From: Rhodospirillales bacterium
Lineage (GTDB): Bacteria > Pseudomonadota > Alphaproteobacteria > ATCC43930 > CGMCC-115725
DNA: 64,000 nt
Assembly (NCBI GenBank): GCA_027315365.1
Contig: DAHUYF010000123.1
Coordinates: 1-64,000, forward strand
Reading direction: 5' to 3'
The notes beneath the pieces were generated by a model. It saw only the letters and a program-made list of their open reading frames with translations, was not told where the DNA came from and did no database searches. Position numbers and translations under genes: made by a program. How positions within the stretch are numbered: position 1 is the stretch's first letter; each line of letters begins with the position of its first letter. This document shows positions 54,144 to 63,639 of the stretch, piece after piece.

Positions 54144-56033
54144 TCATGGCGCCAGCACGTAGCGGCCCGGCGCGTCAGCGAGCGCGGGGTATCCGGCGTC
54201 CGGAGCGCCCAGGGCGGGCGGCGTCCCGGGCGCGGAAGAGTGCTCGCCAAGCCAAGCCGCCCATGCCGGCCACCACGACCCCTCGCTCGCCGGCGTCGCC
54301 GCCGCCCAGGTCTCGGGGTCGGTATAGCGCCCGCCGGCCGGGCGATGCGCCATTTGGAAGGAGCGGCCAGGATGTCCGGGCTCGCTGACAATGCCGGCGT
54401 TGTGCCCGCCGGAGGTCAGAACGAAGTCGATGGGCGCATCGGTCAGCAGGTGAATCTTGTAGACCGACAGCCAGGGCGCCACGTGGTCCGTCCGGGTTGA
54501 TACGACGAACATCGGTGCGCGGATGTCGGTCAGCGCGATTGGCCGCCCCTCGACGCGATACTGCCCTTCCGCAAGCTCGTTCTCGACGAAAAGATGACGC
54601 AGATATTCGGAATGCATGCGGTAGGGCATGCGCGTGGCATCGGCATTCCACGCCATCAGATCATTCATCGGCACGCGCTCGCCCTCGAGATATTGGCGTA
54701 TCCCCTGGGACCAGATCAGATCGTTCGACCGCAGCAGCTGAAAGGCGCCGGACATCTGGCGCGTGTCGAGGTACCCCTGCTCCCACATGGTGTCTTCGAG
54801 ATAGGCCACCTGGCTGTTGCCGAGGAAAAGGGTGAGCTCGCCCGCCTCGGTGAAGTCGGTTTCCGCCGCGAACAAGCTCACGGTCTTGAGGCGTTCGTCG
54901 TGATCGCGCGCCAGCGTCGCGGCCGCGATCGACAGCAGCGTGCCGCCGAGACAGTAGCCGCAGGCGTGGACCGGCTGTCCGGGGCAGATCGCGCCGATCG
55001 CATCGAGGGCCTTGCCGATGCCCAGGCGGCGATAATCCTCCATGCCGAGATCGCGCTGCTCCGCCGTCGGATTGCGCCAGGATATGATGAAAACCGTGAA
55101 CCCCTGGCCCACTAGATATCGCACCAGGGAATTTTCCGGCGACAGGTCGAGGATATAATACTTCATGATCCACGCCGGCACGATCAGGACCGGCTCGGGA
55201 CGGACCGCGCCGGTGCTCGGCGCATATTGGATAAGCTCGATCAGCTCGTTGCGGCAGACCACCCTCCCCGGAGTGATCGCGACCTCCTCGCCGACGCGAA
55301 AGGCGCCCGTGCCCACCGGCCTACGGCCGGCGATGGCGCGCTCCCAATCCTCGATGAAATACTGCGCCCCGCGCAGGAAGTTCTGCCCGCCCTCCTCCAG
55401 CGTCCGGCGCAGCACTTCCGGATTGGTGAAGGGAAAATTGGACGGCGAGAAGATGTCGAGGATCTGCCGGACGGTGAAGGAGACCATGCGCTGATGTCGC
55501 GGCGAGACGCCGCGAATGGCGCTGGTGGCGTTGTACCACCACTGCTGCTGCAGCAGGAACGCCTGATAGATCGTGCTGAACGGCTGCTGCTGCCATGCCG
55601 CGTCGCTGAAGCGCCTGTCTTGCGGCAGCGGTTCGATGCAGGGCCGGGTGTCCGGGTCGACCGCCGTCCGCGACAGATAGATCGCCAGGCGCACCCATTT
55701 GCGCGCCGCCTTCTCCAGCAGGTTCGCCTGCTTGCCGGGCGCGTTCGCGAGATGAGCGGCCCAGTCGAAAAACGCCACCATCATCCCGGCCGGCGACAGG
55801 GACAAGGTGAGACGGCCCTGCCAGGCATGCATCAACCGGTCGACCACCTCGGCCCGTGCCGCATCCGCCTCGGGCTCGTCCGGAATGGACGGCGGATTGG
55901 CCGTGAGATCGCGGGCGCCGCGCGCCGGCATGAGACGGTCTTTCGGCGTGGCGCCAAGCTCCTGAACCGGCGCCGGCGCGCGGAGCAGGAGCGTCGGCTT
56001 TGTCGGGTCTTTGGGTTGCAGCTTGGGGCTCAT
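54144..56033 (-). CDS. phaC: Polyhydroxyalkanoate synthase (class I)
   Basis: This is a 629-residue enzyme polymerising (R)-3-hydroxyacyl-CoA to storage polyester. The lipase-like box GYCLGGTLL gives the nucleophilic Cys (catalytic triad C-D-H: Asp in STRTDHVAPW, His in SGGHNAGIV). Length and N-terminal region match class I PhaC. The start at 56033 is preferred; an in-frame upstream extension reaches 56150. An FNR-type site lies 106 bp upstream. No phaA, phaB or phaZ is nearby. Confidence 0.95.
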   Translation of the reverse strand: MSPKLQPKDPTKPTLLLRAPAPVQELGATPKDRLMPARGARDLTANPPSIPDEPEADAARAEVVDRLMHAWQGRLTLSLSPAGMMVAFFDWAAHLANAPGKQANLLEKAARKWVRLAIYLSRTAVDPDTRPCIEPLPQDRRFSDAAWQQQPFSTIYQAFLLQQQWWYNATSAIRGVSPRHQRMVSFTVRQILDIFSPSNFPFTNPEVLRRTLEEGGQNFLRGAQYFIEDWERAIAGRRPVGTGAFRVGEEVAITPGRVVCRNELIELIQYAPSTGAVRPEPVLIVPAWIMKYYILDLSPENSLVRYLVGQGFTVFIISWRNPTAEQRDLGMEDYRRLGIGKALDAIGAICPGQPVHACGYCLGGTLLSIAAATLARDHDERLKTVSLFAAETDFTEAGELTLFLGNSQVAYLEDTMWEQGYLDTRQMSGAFQLLRSNDLIWSQGIRQYLEGERVPMNDLMAWNADATRMPYRMHSEYLRHLFVENELAEGQYRVEGRPIALTDIRAPMFVVSTRTDHVAPWLSVYKIHLLTDAPIDFVLTSGGHNAGIVSEPGHPGRSFQMAHRPAGGRYTDPETWAAATPASEGSWWPAWAAWLGEHSSAPGTPPALGAPDAGYPALADAPGRYVLAP

Positions 56034-56132
56034 GGAAAGCCTCGCGATTTCCTTCAGGTTCCGTCCTGATCCGAAGGGGCCTTCGGCGGACCCCATCCGA
56101 TCGAACGATAGGCGGCCGATGTCTCGACAGCT

Positions 56133-56146
56133 TTGATTTGCCTCAA
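56133..56146 (-). promoter_or_regulatory. FNR/FixK-type site TTGAGGCAAATCAA (minus strand)
   Basis: Perfect TTGA-N6-TCAA palindrome centred 106 bp upstream of the PHA synthase start. It lies in the gap between phaC and the phasin-like gene. Confidence 0.74.
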
Positions 56147-56186
56147 TCAATGCATCTGGACGAAACGGCGACGGCCATTGCTTCGA

Positions 56187-56642
56187 TCACGAGGATATGG
56201 TCGAAGCGATGCCGCCGCGGCTGCGTCCCACTCTTGTCGTGCGCTGCGCCGGCTGTCCGGCCCTCTGCTCCCGGGCGCCGGCTCTGGCCGCTTCCCGCCG
56301 CCGGACCACCGCCGCGTCGGTCAGCGCGCGCATATCGGTTTCCAGACGCTTGGTCTCTCCTTCGATCCATTCGGCCTGGATCTTGGAGGCATCCGCCACA
56401 TCCTCGCACGCGCATAGCCGCTCGAGCGCGTGGAGTGCGGCCTCCGTTCCCTCGCGCCGCCGCGTCACCCAATCCGCCATCGCCGGCGCAACCGCCTTCA
56501 GCATGTCGGCCTGCCATTGAAGCCAAAGCTCCACCGGCCAAACAGCCAATCGCATCGCCTGGCCGTTGAAGCCGTTGAACACGGGGAAGCCGGCGATGTC
56601 TCGCCCGGCGCCTCCTGCCGCTGCTTGCGTTCGCTTGTCCAT
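56187..56642 (-). CDS. Phasin-like protein
   Basis: This is a 151-residue, mainly helical protein. The region from VELWLQWQADMLKAV to KIQAEWIEGETKRLETDMRALTD resembles phasins, which coat polyhydroxyalkanoate granules. It lies just upstream of PHA synthase on the same strand. Similarity is moderate by eye. The start at 56642 is chosen; an upstream in-frame start at 56690 is possible. The C-terminal end is Arg-rich. Confidence 0.68.
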   Translation of the reverse strand: MDKRTQAAAGGAGRDIAGFPVFNGFNGQAMRLAVWPVELWLQWQADMLKAVAPAMADWVTRRREGTEAALHALERLCACEDVADASKIQAEWIEGETKRLETDMRALTDAAVVRRREAARAGAREQRAGQPAQRTTRVGRSRGGIASTISS

Positions 56643-56793
56643 GAGCCTGTCTCCTGCATAAAACAACCGAGTCTGCGGGCAAACCGACATGAGCGGCGGG
56701 CCTCTCGGCGAGGATCGCCGATTGAACTCGCCACCACGCCGCTTCCCCTGTCGTCTATGGCGGACAGATTACGATAATCGCCGAGGCCGGTGC

Positions 56794-56807
56794 TTGATCC
56801 AGATCAA
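56794..56807. promoter_or_regulatory. FNR/FixK-type site TTGATCCAGATCAA (perfect consensus)
   Basis: Perfect TTGAT-N4-ATCAA match. It lies between the divergent phasin-like gene (start 56642, 158 bp away) and the hydrolase gene (start 56903, 102 bp away), with a second site 25 bp further right (56832). The pair may serve both directions. Confidence 0.85.
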
Positions 56808-56831
56808 TAAGCGCGCCTCGTGCCGCCAGGC

Positions 56832-56845
56832 TTGATCCAGCTCAA
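56832..56845 (+). promoter_or_regulatory. FNR/FixK-type site TTGATCCAGCTCAA
   Basis: Perfect TTGA-N6-TCAA palindrome centred 64.5 bp upstream of the hydrolase ATG. Its centre is 38 bp from that of the site at 56794, so two dimers could bind side by side. Confidence 0.8.
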
Positions 56846-56902
56846 GGGCAACGGTTGGCCGGACGCTATGCTTCACTCTTGGCCCACCAGCAGGAGGGCT
56901 CG

Positions 56903-57589
56903 ATGCCGATCGGTCAAACGCCGGATGCGCCTCGCCGCAATGAAGAGCGCCTGAGGACGGTACGGATACCGCCATTCCAGCTGGAGGGGGCCCTTGGCCT
57001 TCCGGCCGGACCGGCGAGCGGGCTGGTTCTCTTCGCCCATGGCAGCGGCAGCAGCCGCTTCAGCCCACGCAACCTCCATGTGGCGAGCGCGTTGCGGCAA
57101 TCGGGGCTCGCGACGCTGCTCTTCGATCTCCTGAGCGAGCGCGAGGCGGCAGAGCGCGCCAACGTCTTCGATGTCGACCGCCTCGCCGAGCGCCTTCTCG
57201 CCGCGACCGCCTGGGCCCAGACCTCGGCAGCGACCCGGGCGATGCCCTTGGCCTATTTCGGCGCCAGCACCGGCGCCGCGGCGGCGCTCATCGCCGCCGC
57301 ACGGCTGGGGGATGAGATCGGCGCCGTCGTCTCGCGCGGCGGCCGGCCCGATCTCGCCGGCGAGGCGCTGCCGCGGGTGACGGCTCCAACCCTGCTAATC
57401 GTCGGCGGCGAGGACAGCGACGTGCTCGCGCTCAATCGGGCGGCGCTCCGCGCCTTGCGCTGCAAGGCCGCGATCGAGATCGTGCCGGGCGCGACCCATC
57501 TCTTCGAGGAGCCGGGTGCGCTCGAGGCGGTGGTCGACCTCGCGCGGCACTGGTTCCTCGACCATCTGGCCGCACGCGGGAAAGGATGA
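56903..57589 (+). CDS. Alpha/beta hydrolase (dienelactone hydrolase-like)
   Basis: This is a 228-residue protein. VLFAHGSGSSRFSPRN forms the oxyanion loop, and AYFGASTGAAAALIAA holds the nucleophile Ser (FGASTG). A late GATHLFEEPG gives the His, and GGEDSDVLALN the Asp. It is of the type often encoded beside a phosphoribosyltransferase in stress clusters. Substrate unknown. The ATG at 56903 has GGAGGG upstream. It is the first gene of a pair with 57594-58286. Confidence 0.85.
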   Translation: MPIGQTPDAPRRNEERLRTVRIPPFQLEGALGLPAGPASGLVLFAHGSGSSRFSPRNLHVASALRQSGLATLLFDLLSEREAAERANVFDVDRLAERLLAATAWAQTSAATRAMPLAYFGASTGAAAALIAAARLGDEIGAVVSRGGRPDLAGEALPRVTAPTLLIVGGEDSDVLALNRAALRALRCKAAIEIVPGATHLFEEPGALEAVVDLARHWFLDHLAARGKG

Positions 57590-57593
57590 GGCC

Positions 57594-58286
57594 ATGCTGT
57601 TCGCGGATCGCCAGGATGCCGGCCGGCGGCTGGCAAGCGAACTCCTGCGCTTCAAGGACCGGCGGCCGGTGATCCTGGCACTGCCGCGCGGCGGCGTGCC
57701 CGTGGCCTTCGAAATCGCAACCCGCCTCGACGCTCCCCTCGACGTCGTTCTCGTGCGCAAGATCGGCCATCCCGGGTCGCCTGAACTGGCCGTCGGCGCC
57801 ATTGCCGAGGGCGCAGCGCCGGAGGCCTTTATCGACGACCGCGCAGTCGCCGATCTCGACGTCCCACGCGCTTATCTCGACGCGGAGATCGGCAGGCAGC
57901 GGCGGGAGATCGAGCGTCGCCGCCACCTCTATTTCAAGGGTCGGCCGCCGGTCGACATCCGGGACTGCACCGCGATCGTGGTCGATGACGGCATCGCCAC
58001 GGGTGCGACCATGCACGCCGCGCTTCGCGCCGTTCGCAGCCGGACGCCGGCGACGCTCGTCCTGGCGGTGCCGGTCGCGCCGGCGGGAACGCTGGAGGCC
58101 TTGCGGGCCGAGGTGGACGAGATCGTCTGCCTGTCCTCACCGGAGGATTTCGGCGCGGTCGGCCTCTTCTATGCCGATTTCCGGCCGGTGGAAGACCAGA
58201 TTGTCGTCGATCTCCTCGAGCGGGCGGCGCAGGCACGGGCGCAGCCGCCGCGTTCCGCGCCCCCGCCCGGCGCCGCCCAGCCATGA
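57594..58286 (+). CDS. Phosphoribosyltransferase family protein
   Basis: This is a 230-residue protein with an adenine/PRPP-type PRT fold. LALPRGGVPVAFEIA and VLVRKIGHPG come first, and the PRPP-binding loop VVDDGIATGATMHAALRAVR lies near residue 130. Such standalone proteins are often fused to or paired with a dienelactone-hydrolase domain, as here (4-bp gap). The natural substrate is unknown. Confidence 0.9.
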   Translation: MLFADRQDAGRRLASELLRFKDRRPVILALPRGGVPVAFEIATRLDAPLDVVLVRKIGHPGSPELAVGAIAEGAAPEAFIDDRAVADLDVPRAYLDAEIGRQRREIERRRHLYFKGRPPVDIRDCTAIVVDDGIATGATMHAALRAVRSRTPATLVLAVPVAPAGTLEALRAEVDEIVCLSSPEDFGAVGLFYADFRPVEDQIVVDLLERAAQARAQPPRSAPPPGAAQP

Positions 58287-58330
58287 TGTCATCACCGAGC
58301 GGCATCCCGCCCGCACGCCCGGGCATCGCG

Positions 58331-59464
58331 TCAGTCGAGCGATTTCCGGAAGCGAAGAATGCTGATGCCGAGCAGTAGCGATCCCAGCAGGGTCATGCCG
58401 ATCAGATCCGGCCACAGCGCGTCGAGCCCGACGCCCTTGAGGAAGGTCGCGCGGATGACGACGAGATAATAGCTGAGCGGATTGAGGTAGCTCAGCCATT
58501 GCAGCGGTTCGGGCATGCTGGCGATGGGAAAGGCGAAGCCGGAGAGCGTGAACATCGGATTGAGTACGAAAAAATTCGCGGCAAACGCCTGCTGCTGCGT
58601 CTTCGAGAGCGTCGAGATCAGCAACCCCAACCCCAGGGTGCTGAGCAGGAAGAGGCAGGTTCCGAGCAGCAGGATCAGCGGGCTTCCGACGAAGGGGACG
58701 CCGAACCATAATGTTCCGAAGAGCGCCACCAGCGCCACTTCCGCGAGGCCGATGATGAAGAACGGCACGGTCTTGCCGAGGATGTATTCGGCCGGACGGA
58801 TCGGCGTCACCATGATCTGCTCGAGCGTGCCGATCTCGCGCTCGCGGACGATGGCCGAAGCGGTAAGGCTGACCACGAGAACCAGGGTCAGCGACCCGAC
58901 CACCCCCGGCACGAAGAACCACCTTCCATTAAGATCGGCGTTGTACCACGGGCGTTGCTCGATCCCGACCTGGACGATCCCGGCGCCGGGTGCACCGACA
59001 CCGCGCCGGAGCAGATCGGCGCCGTAGTCCGCGGCGTATTGCTGCACGATGAGATTGAGATATCCGAGCGCGATTAGCGCCGTGTTGGAATTGGTGCCGT
59101 CGACGATCACCTGCAGCGGCGCGCTCTGGCCCTTGAGCAGCAGCTCGGCGAATCCGGCATGCACGACGATGGCCAGCGCAGCGTCGCTGCGGTTGATGGC
59201 ATCCTCGACCTCGGCGTCACTCCGCGCGATTTTCACGACCCGGAACCGGTCGCTGAAGCTGAAGCGCGAAATCAGCTCGCGGCTCTCCTGCGAATGGTCG
59301 CGATCGAGGACGACCGTCGGGACGTGATAGACCTCGAAGGTCGCCGCATAGCCGAAGACCAGCATCTGGACCAGCGGCGGAACGATGAGGCGGAAGCGCG
59401 CCCAGCGGTCGCGCTTGAGCTGGATGAATTCCTTGACCAGCATATGCCAGATGCGCTCGAACAT
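58331..59464 (-). CDS. ABC-2 type permease (YbhR-like)
   Basis: This is a 377-residue protein with an N-terminal helix, a large periplasmic domain (about residues 40-180), and five or six C-terminal helices (motifs REREIGTLEQIMVTPIRP and NPMFTLSGFAFPIASMP). It pairs with the permease at 59471-60607 in the export operon. The two permeases show clear overall similarity. Substrate unknown. Confidence 0.9.
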   Translation of the reverse strand: MFERIWHMLVKEFIQLKRDRWARFRLIVPPLVQMLVFGYAATFEVYHVPTVVLDRDHSQESRELISRFSFSDRFRVVKIARSDAEVEDAINRSDAALAIVVHAGFAELLLKGQSAPLQVIVDGTNSNTALIALGYLNLIVQQYAADYGADLLRRGVGAPGAGIVQVGIEQRPWYNADLNGRWFFVPGVVGSLTLVLVVSLTASAIVREREIGTLEQIMVTPIRPAEYILGKTVPFFIIGLAEVALVALFGTLWFGVPFVGSPLILLLGTCLFLLSTLGLGLLISTLSKTQQQAFAANFFVLNPMFTLSGFAFPIASMPEPLQWLSYLNPLSYYLVVIRATFLKGVGLDALWPDLIGMTLLGSLLLGISILRFRKSLD

Positions 59465-59470
59465 GGCCGC

Positions 59471-60607
59471 TCAATCCAGCTGCTTGCGGAAGGCGCGGGC
59501 CGCAAGGTACGCGATGACACCGGCATAGACGATCATCGCCAGGATCGGCGCGCCGAGATCGAGGAAACCTGACCCCTTGAGGAAAACCGCTTTGAGGATG
59601 GTGACGTAATAGCGCGCGAAGACGACATAGGTGATCGCCTGCACCGGCAGCGGCATCTGGTCTATGGGAAAGGCGTAGCCGGAAAGCAGCGTCGTCGGCA
59701 GTAACGTCACCAGCAGCCCGATTTGAGCCGCGCCGACCTGGTCACGGATCGCCGTCGAGATCAGGTAGCCGATGCCGAGGACGACGATCAGAAACAACGA
59801 GGTGGTGAAGAAGAGGGTCACGAGCGTGCCGCGGAACGGCACGGTGAACCAGTAGACGGAGAAGGCGAGGCAGAAGACCGCGTCGAGCAGGCCGATGACG
59901 AAGTAGGGAGCGAGCTTGCCGAGCATCAGCTCCATTGGCGTCACCGGCGTCGACACCAACAGCTCCATGGTCCCGCGCTCCCATTCCCGCGAGATGGTGA
60001 GCGAGGTGAGCTGGGCGCCCACCAGCGCCATGACGAGCGCCACCACGCCGGGGATGATGAAATTCCGGCTTTCGAGGTTCTCGTTGAACCAGACGCGCGA
60101 TTGGGCGTCGACCGGCTGCACCACGTCGGTCGCGCCGCCCTTCATCGCCGAGGCTTCGACCTGGACGTCGCTGGAGAAGCCACCCACCACTGCTTCGGCA
60201 TATCCGATCGCGATATTGGCTGTGTTGGTGTCGGTGGCATCGACCACCGCCTGCACCGCGCTCGTCCCGGTGTCGCTGAGACGCTCGGTGAAGTCGATCG
60301 GAATGACCAGGACGAGCTGGCATTCGCCGCGGTCGAGTGCGCGGGTAACGTCCCGGTAGTTATCGAAGCCGGCGACGAGCGAAAAATACTCCGATGCCTG
60401 GAAACGCTTGATCAGATCCCGGCTGAGCTGGCTCGCCTCGCGGTCGAAGACGCAGACCGGCAGATGCTTGACGTCGAGGCTGATGCCGTAGCCGAGCAGT
60501 ATCATCTGCATGAACGGCATGAGGAGCGCGATCATCAGGCTGATGGGGTCGCGCCAGACCTGCAACACTTCCTTGACCGCGATCGCCTTGATGCGTCGAA
60601 CTCTCAC
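59471..60607 (-). CDS. ABC-2 type permease (YbhS-like)
   Basis: This is a 378-residue protein with the same layout as its neighbour: an N-terminal helix, a periplasmic domain and C-terminal helices with SREWERGTMELLVSTPVTP. The GTG start overlaps the stop of the ATPase gene (GTGA). The in-frame region further upstream belongs to the ATPase gene on another frame and is not part of this protein. Confidence 0.9.
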   Translation of the reverse strand: MRVRRIKAIAVKEVLQVWRDPISLMIALLMPFMQMILLGYGISLDVKHLPVCVFDREASQLSRDLIKRFQASEYFSLVAGFDNYRDVTRALDRGECQLVLVIPIDFTERLSDTGTSAVQAVVDATDTNTANIAIGYAEAVVGGFSSDVQVEASAMKGGATDVVQPVDAQSRVWFNENLESRNFIIPGVVALVMALVGAQLTSLTISREWERGTMELLVSTPVTPMELMLGKLAPYFVIGLLDAVFCLAFSVYWFTVPFRGTLVTLFFTTSLFLIVVLGIGYLISTAIRDQVGAAQIGLLVTLLPTTLLSGYAFPIDQMPLPVQAITYVVFARYYVTILKAVFLKGSGFLDLGAPILAMIVYAGVIAYLAARAFRKQLD

Positions 60608-61563
60608 GGGCGCGTCCCCTGCCCCGCCGACGACGTGCCCACCAGCTGGACGAAGACGTCCTCGATGGTCGGTTCGATGCGCTCGATCCGCGCGACGGCG
60701 ACGCCGCGCCGCGCAAGATGGTCCGGCAGCGTCGAAAGCGCCGCGGTCGCGTCTTCCACCAGCAGATGAAGCGCGTTGCCGAACACCGCGACGTCGCCGA
60801 CGCCGGGCGCCTCCTGCAGGGCCGTTACCGCCGCCCCGATCGGGTCGCATTCCAGCACCAGGAGATCGCCGCCGAGCTTGCGCTTCTTGAGCGCGCCGGG
60901 GCTCGCCATGTCGATCAGCCGGCCGCGGTCGATCAGCGCCACGCGATGGCAATACTCGGCCTCGTCCATGTAGTGGGTCGTGACCAGCACCGTGATCCCC
61001 TCCGCGGCGAGCGCGTGGATGAGGTCCCAGAAGCGGCGCCGCGATTCCGGGTCGACACCTGAAGTCGGCTCGTCGAGGAAGAGGATCGGCGGCCGGTGCA
61101 GGATGGCGCAGCCCAGGGCCAGCCGCTGTTTCCATCCGCCCGCCAGCGTGGAGACCAGATGATCCTCGCGGCCGGTCAGCCCTGCCATCTCGACCGAGAA
61201 GCGGATGCGCTCGGCCAGGAGCGCATGCGGGACGCGGTAGATGCCGCCGAAGAAGCGCAGGTTCTCGCCCACGGTGAGGTCGGTGTAGAGCGAGAATTTC
61301 TGCGACATGTAGCCGATATGTTCGCGCACGCCTTCGGGATCGTGCGCGACGTCGATCCCCGCCACGACGGCGCGGCCTTCAGTCGGTCGCAGGAGACCGC
61401 ACAGCATGCGGATGACGGTCGATTTGCCGGCGCCGTTCGGGCCCAGGAACCCCACGATCTCGCCGCGGGCGATGCGGAGGCTGACATGATCGACCGCGGT
61501 GAAGCGGCCGAAGCGCTTGACCAGATCCTGCGCGATGATCGGCGTCTCGAGTGCGGCGGTCAC
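60604..61563 (-). CDS. ABC transporter ATPase (second of a pair)
   Basis: This is a 319-residue ATPase with Walker A GPNGAGKSTVIRML and Walker B ILFLDEPTSGVD. The degenerate signature TLAGGWKQRLALG replaces LSGGQ, as in the second half of YbhF-type proteins. The GTG start overlaps the stop of the first ATPase gene. Together with 61560-62504 it corresponds to the two halves of YbhF as separate genes. Confidence 0.92.
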   Translation of the reverse strand: MTAALETPIIAQDLVKRFGRFTAVDHVSLRIARGEIVGFLGPNGAGKSTVIRMLCGLLRPTEGRAVVAGIDVAHDPEGVREHIGYMSQKFSLYTDLTVGENLRFFGGIYRVPHALLAERIRFSVEMAGLTGREDHLVSTLAGGWKQRLALGCAILHRPPILFLDEPTSGVDPESRRRFWDLIHALAAEGITVLVTTHYMDEAEYCHRVALIDRGRLIDMASPGALKKRKLGGDLLVLECDPIGAAVTALQEAPGVGDVAVFGNALHLLVEDATAALSTLPDHLARRGVAVARIERIEPTIEDVFVQLVGTSSAGQGTRP

Positions 61564-62504
61564 GCTGCCTCCTCGTCCTGCCGGAGGAGCGCCACGAAGA
61601 GATCCTCGATAGTGGGCTCCGTACGCGCGACGGCGCCAAAGGGGACGCCTGCCGAAGCAAGCGCCCGGCGAAGCTCCGGCAGGCGGCGCGCCTCGTCGTC
61701 GACCACGGCGCGCACGCCGTCGCCCACCAGCAGGACGCCGGAGACCCCCTCCAGACCCGCGATCGTATCGCGCACTGCGCGGGCATCCGGCGAGGCGATG
61801 GTGAGCAGCACGCCGGGCATCAGCTGCTTGAGCCGGCGCGGCGTGTCGCAATATTTGAGCCGTCCCTGATGAAGCAAGGCGAGCCGGGTGCAGCGCTCGG
61901 CCTCGTCGAGATAGGCGGTCGAGATCAGGATGGTGACGCCGCTCTCGCGCAAGGAGTAGAGAATCCGCCAGAAATCGCGGCGTGACACCGGATCGACGCC
62001 GGTGGTGGGCTCGTCGAGCAGCAGTATCCTGGGGGTATGGATGAGCGCGCAGATGAGGCCGAGCTTCTGCTTCATGCCGCCGGAGAGCTGGCCGGCGAGC
62101 CGGCGGCGGAACGGCGCCATGTTGGAGGCGGCCAGCAGCGGTCCGATGCGCTCGTCGCGCAGACGGCGCGGTATCTCGAAAAGATCGGCGTAGAAGCGGA
62201 TGTTTTCGTCGACGGTGAGATCCTCATAGAGGCCGAAGCGCTGCGGCATGTAGCTCAGATGCTGCTTGGCGCGTTCGGGATCCGCGATCACGTCGATGCC
62301 GTCGATGACGATCCGCCCGCTCTCCGGCGGCATAACCCCCGCCAGCATGCGCATCACCGTGGTCTTGCCGGCGCCGTCGGGACCGACGAGGCCGAAAATC
62401 TCCCCCGCCGCCACGGCAAATTCCAGATCCGCGACGGCGGCGACGCCGGCGAAGCGCTTGACCAGCCCCGCCACCTCGATTTGAGCGGCCGCCGGCGCAC
62501 TCAT
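61560..62504 (-). CDS. ABC transporter ATPase (first of a pair)
   Basis: This is a 314-residue ATPase with Walker A GPDGAGKTTVMRML, canonical signature QLSGGMKQKLGL and Walker B ILLLDEPTTGVD. The Asp in GPDGAGK is found in this subgroup. Start overlaps the stop of the HlyD gene (ATGA). The whole set (HlyD, two ATPases, two permeases) matches the YbhGFSR-type efflux system, used for drugs or cationic solutes in enterobacteria. Confidence 0.93.
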   Translation of the reverse strand: MSAPAAAQIEVAGLVKRFAGVAAVADLEFAVAAGEIFGLVGPDGAGKTTVMRMLAGVMPPESGRIVIDGIDVIADPERAKQHLSYMPQRFGLYEDLTVDENIRFYADLFEIPRRLRDERIGPLLAASNMAPFRRRLAGQLSGGMKQKLGLICALIHTPRILLLDEPTTGVDPVSRRDFWRILYSLRESGVTILISTAYLDEAERCTRLALLHQGRLKYCDTPRRLKQLMPGVLLTIASPDARAVRDTIAGLEGVSGVLLVGDGVRAVVDDEARRLPELRRALASAGVPFGAVARTEPTIEDLFVALLRQDEEAA

Positions 62505-63604
62505 GGCGTCGGCAGGTCGATGGCGGCATCCGCCGGCATGCCAGGAACGAGCTCGTGCGTGGGATTGTAGATGTCGATCTTGATGCGATAGACCAGCGTC
62601 ACGCGTTCGGCATGGGTCTCGACCGTCTTGGGCGTGAACTCGGCGCTCGAAGCGATGAAGGAGACGCGGCCGCGATAGACCTTGCCGGGATAAGTATCGG
62701 TCGTGACCGACGCGCTGGCGCCAAGGCGCACGCGGGCGATGTCAGTCTCGTTGATGTAGGCCCTGAGCCACACATGGTCGAGATCGGCGAAGGTCACCAC
62801 CGGCGTACCCGGCGCGGCGATCTCGCCGAGCTCGGCCTGACGCACGAGAATCACGCCGTCGAAGGGTGCGACGAGCGTCGTGTAGCCGAGCACGATGCGG
62901 GCCAACGCCGCCGACTCCTCGGCGTTATGGATATTCGCCTGGGCGAGATCGATGTTCCGCATGGCGGCGAGCTCGAGCGCCTGGTCGCGCTCCAGCGCAG
63001 CCTGCGACTGCTTGAGCACCGCCGCCGCCTGGTCGCGCGTCTGGGTGGAAACGATCTTGCCGCGGCTCCATAGGGACTGATAGCGGTCGTAGTCGAGCTT
63101 GCGCAGCGCAAGATCGGCCTGATCGCTGACCACCGTTTTCTGGGCGGCCACCAGATTCTGCTCCGCCATCGCGAGCTGACGCCGCTGAACGTCCAGCGCC
63201 GCGTCGGCGATCACCACCTGCTGCCGATAGTCGGAATCGTCGACCCGGGCGATCAGCGTCCCCGCGGCAAGCCACTGGCCTTCGTCGAAGGGCAGCTCGA
63301 CGATGCGCGACTGCACCGTCTTGAAGCCGACCACGCTCTCGTGAGCCTCGATGTTGCCCGATACGGTCAAACTGGTCCGCGGGATCGACAGGCCAAGCCA
63401 GCCTTGCCAAGTAGCATGCCACTCCCATGCGGCCGCGCCGACCGCCGCAAGGATGGCCAGAGCGGCAACCGCGATCCAGCGGGGCCTCGAATGCGTGCGG
63501 CCGCGGACCGTCGACGGCGCCGGGGGCGGCGCGCGCACCTCGCCGCGCCCCGCAGGCGGCGCGGCAGGCGGCGGCAACTCGGTGACGGCGCTTTGCTTTT
63601 CCAT
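62501..63604 (-). CDS. HlyD-family membrane fusion protein (YbhG-like)
   Basis: This is a 367-residue protein with one N-terminal membrane helix (about residues 45-65), a biotinyl-lipoyl half (GNIEAHESVVGFKTVQSRIV), a long coiled coil (about residues 130-240) and a beta-barrel (FDGVILVRQAELGEIA). It links the inner-membrane ABC exporter to the periplasm or an outer-membrane pore. It is the first gene of the operon, and an FNR-type site is centred 42.5 bp before its ATG. No TolC gene is nearby. Confidence 0.92.
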   Translation of the reverse strand: MEKQSAVTELPPPAAPPAGRGEVRAPPPAPSTVRGRTHSRPRWIAVAALAILAAVGAAAWEWHATWQGWLGLSIPRTSLTVSGNIEAHESVVGFKTVQSRIVELPFDEGQWLAAGTLIARVDDSDYRQQVVIADAALDVQRRQLAMAEQNLVAAQKTVVSDQADLALRKLDYDRYQSLWSRGKIVSTQTRDQAAAVLKQSQAALERDQALELAAMRNIDLAQANIHNAEESAALARIVLGYTTLVAPFDGVILVRQAELGEIAAPGTPVVTFADLDHVWLRAYINETDIARVRLGASASVTTDTYPGKVYRGRVSFIASSAEFTPKTVETHAERVTLVYRIKIDIYNPTHELVPGMPADAAIDLPTP

Positions 63605-63639
63605 GCTTTTGGCCCTAATCGAAAGCGCCGGTCGCTTCC

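Noticed and set aside
56034-56150. Upstream extension of PHA synthase to 56150
   Set aside because: The extra residues are not part of the known PhaC N-terminus and would run across the FNR-type site.
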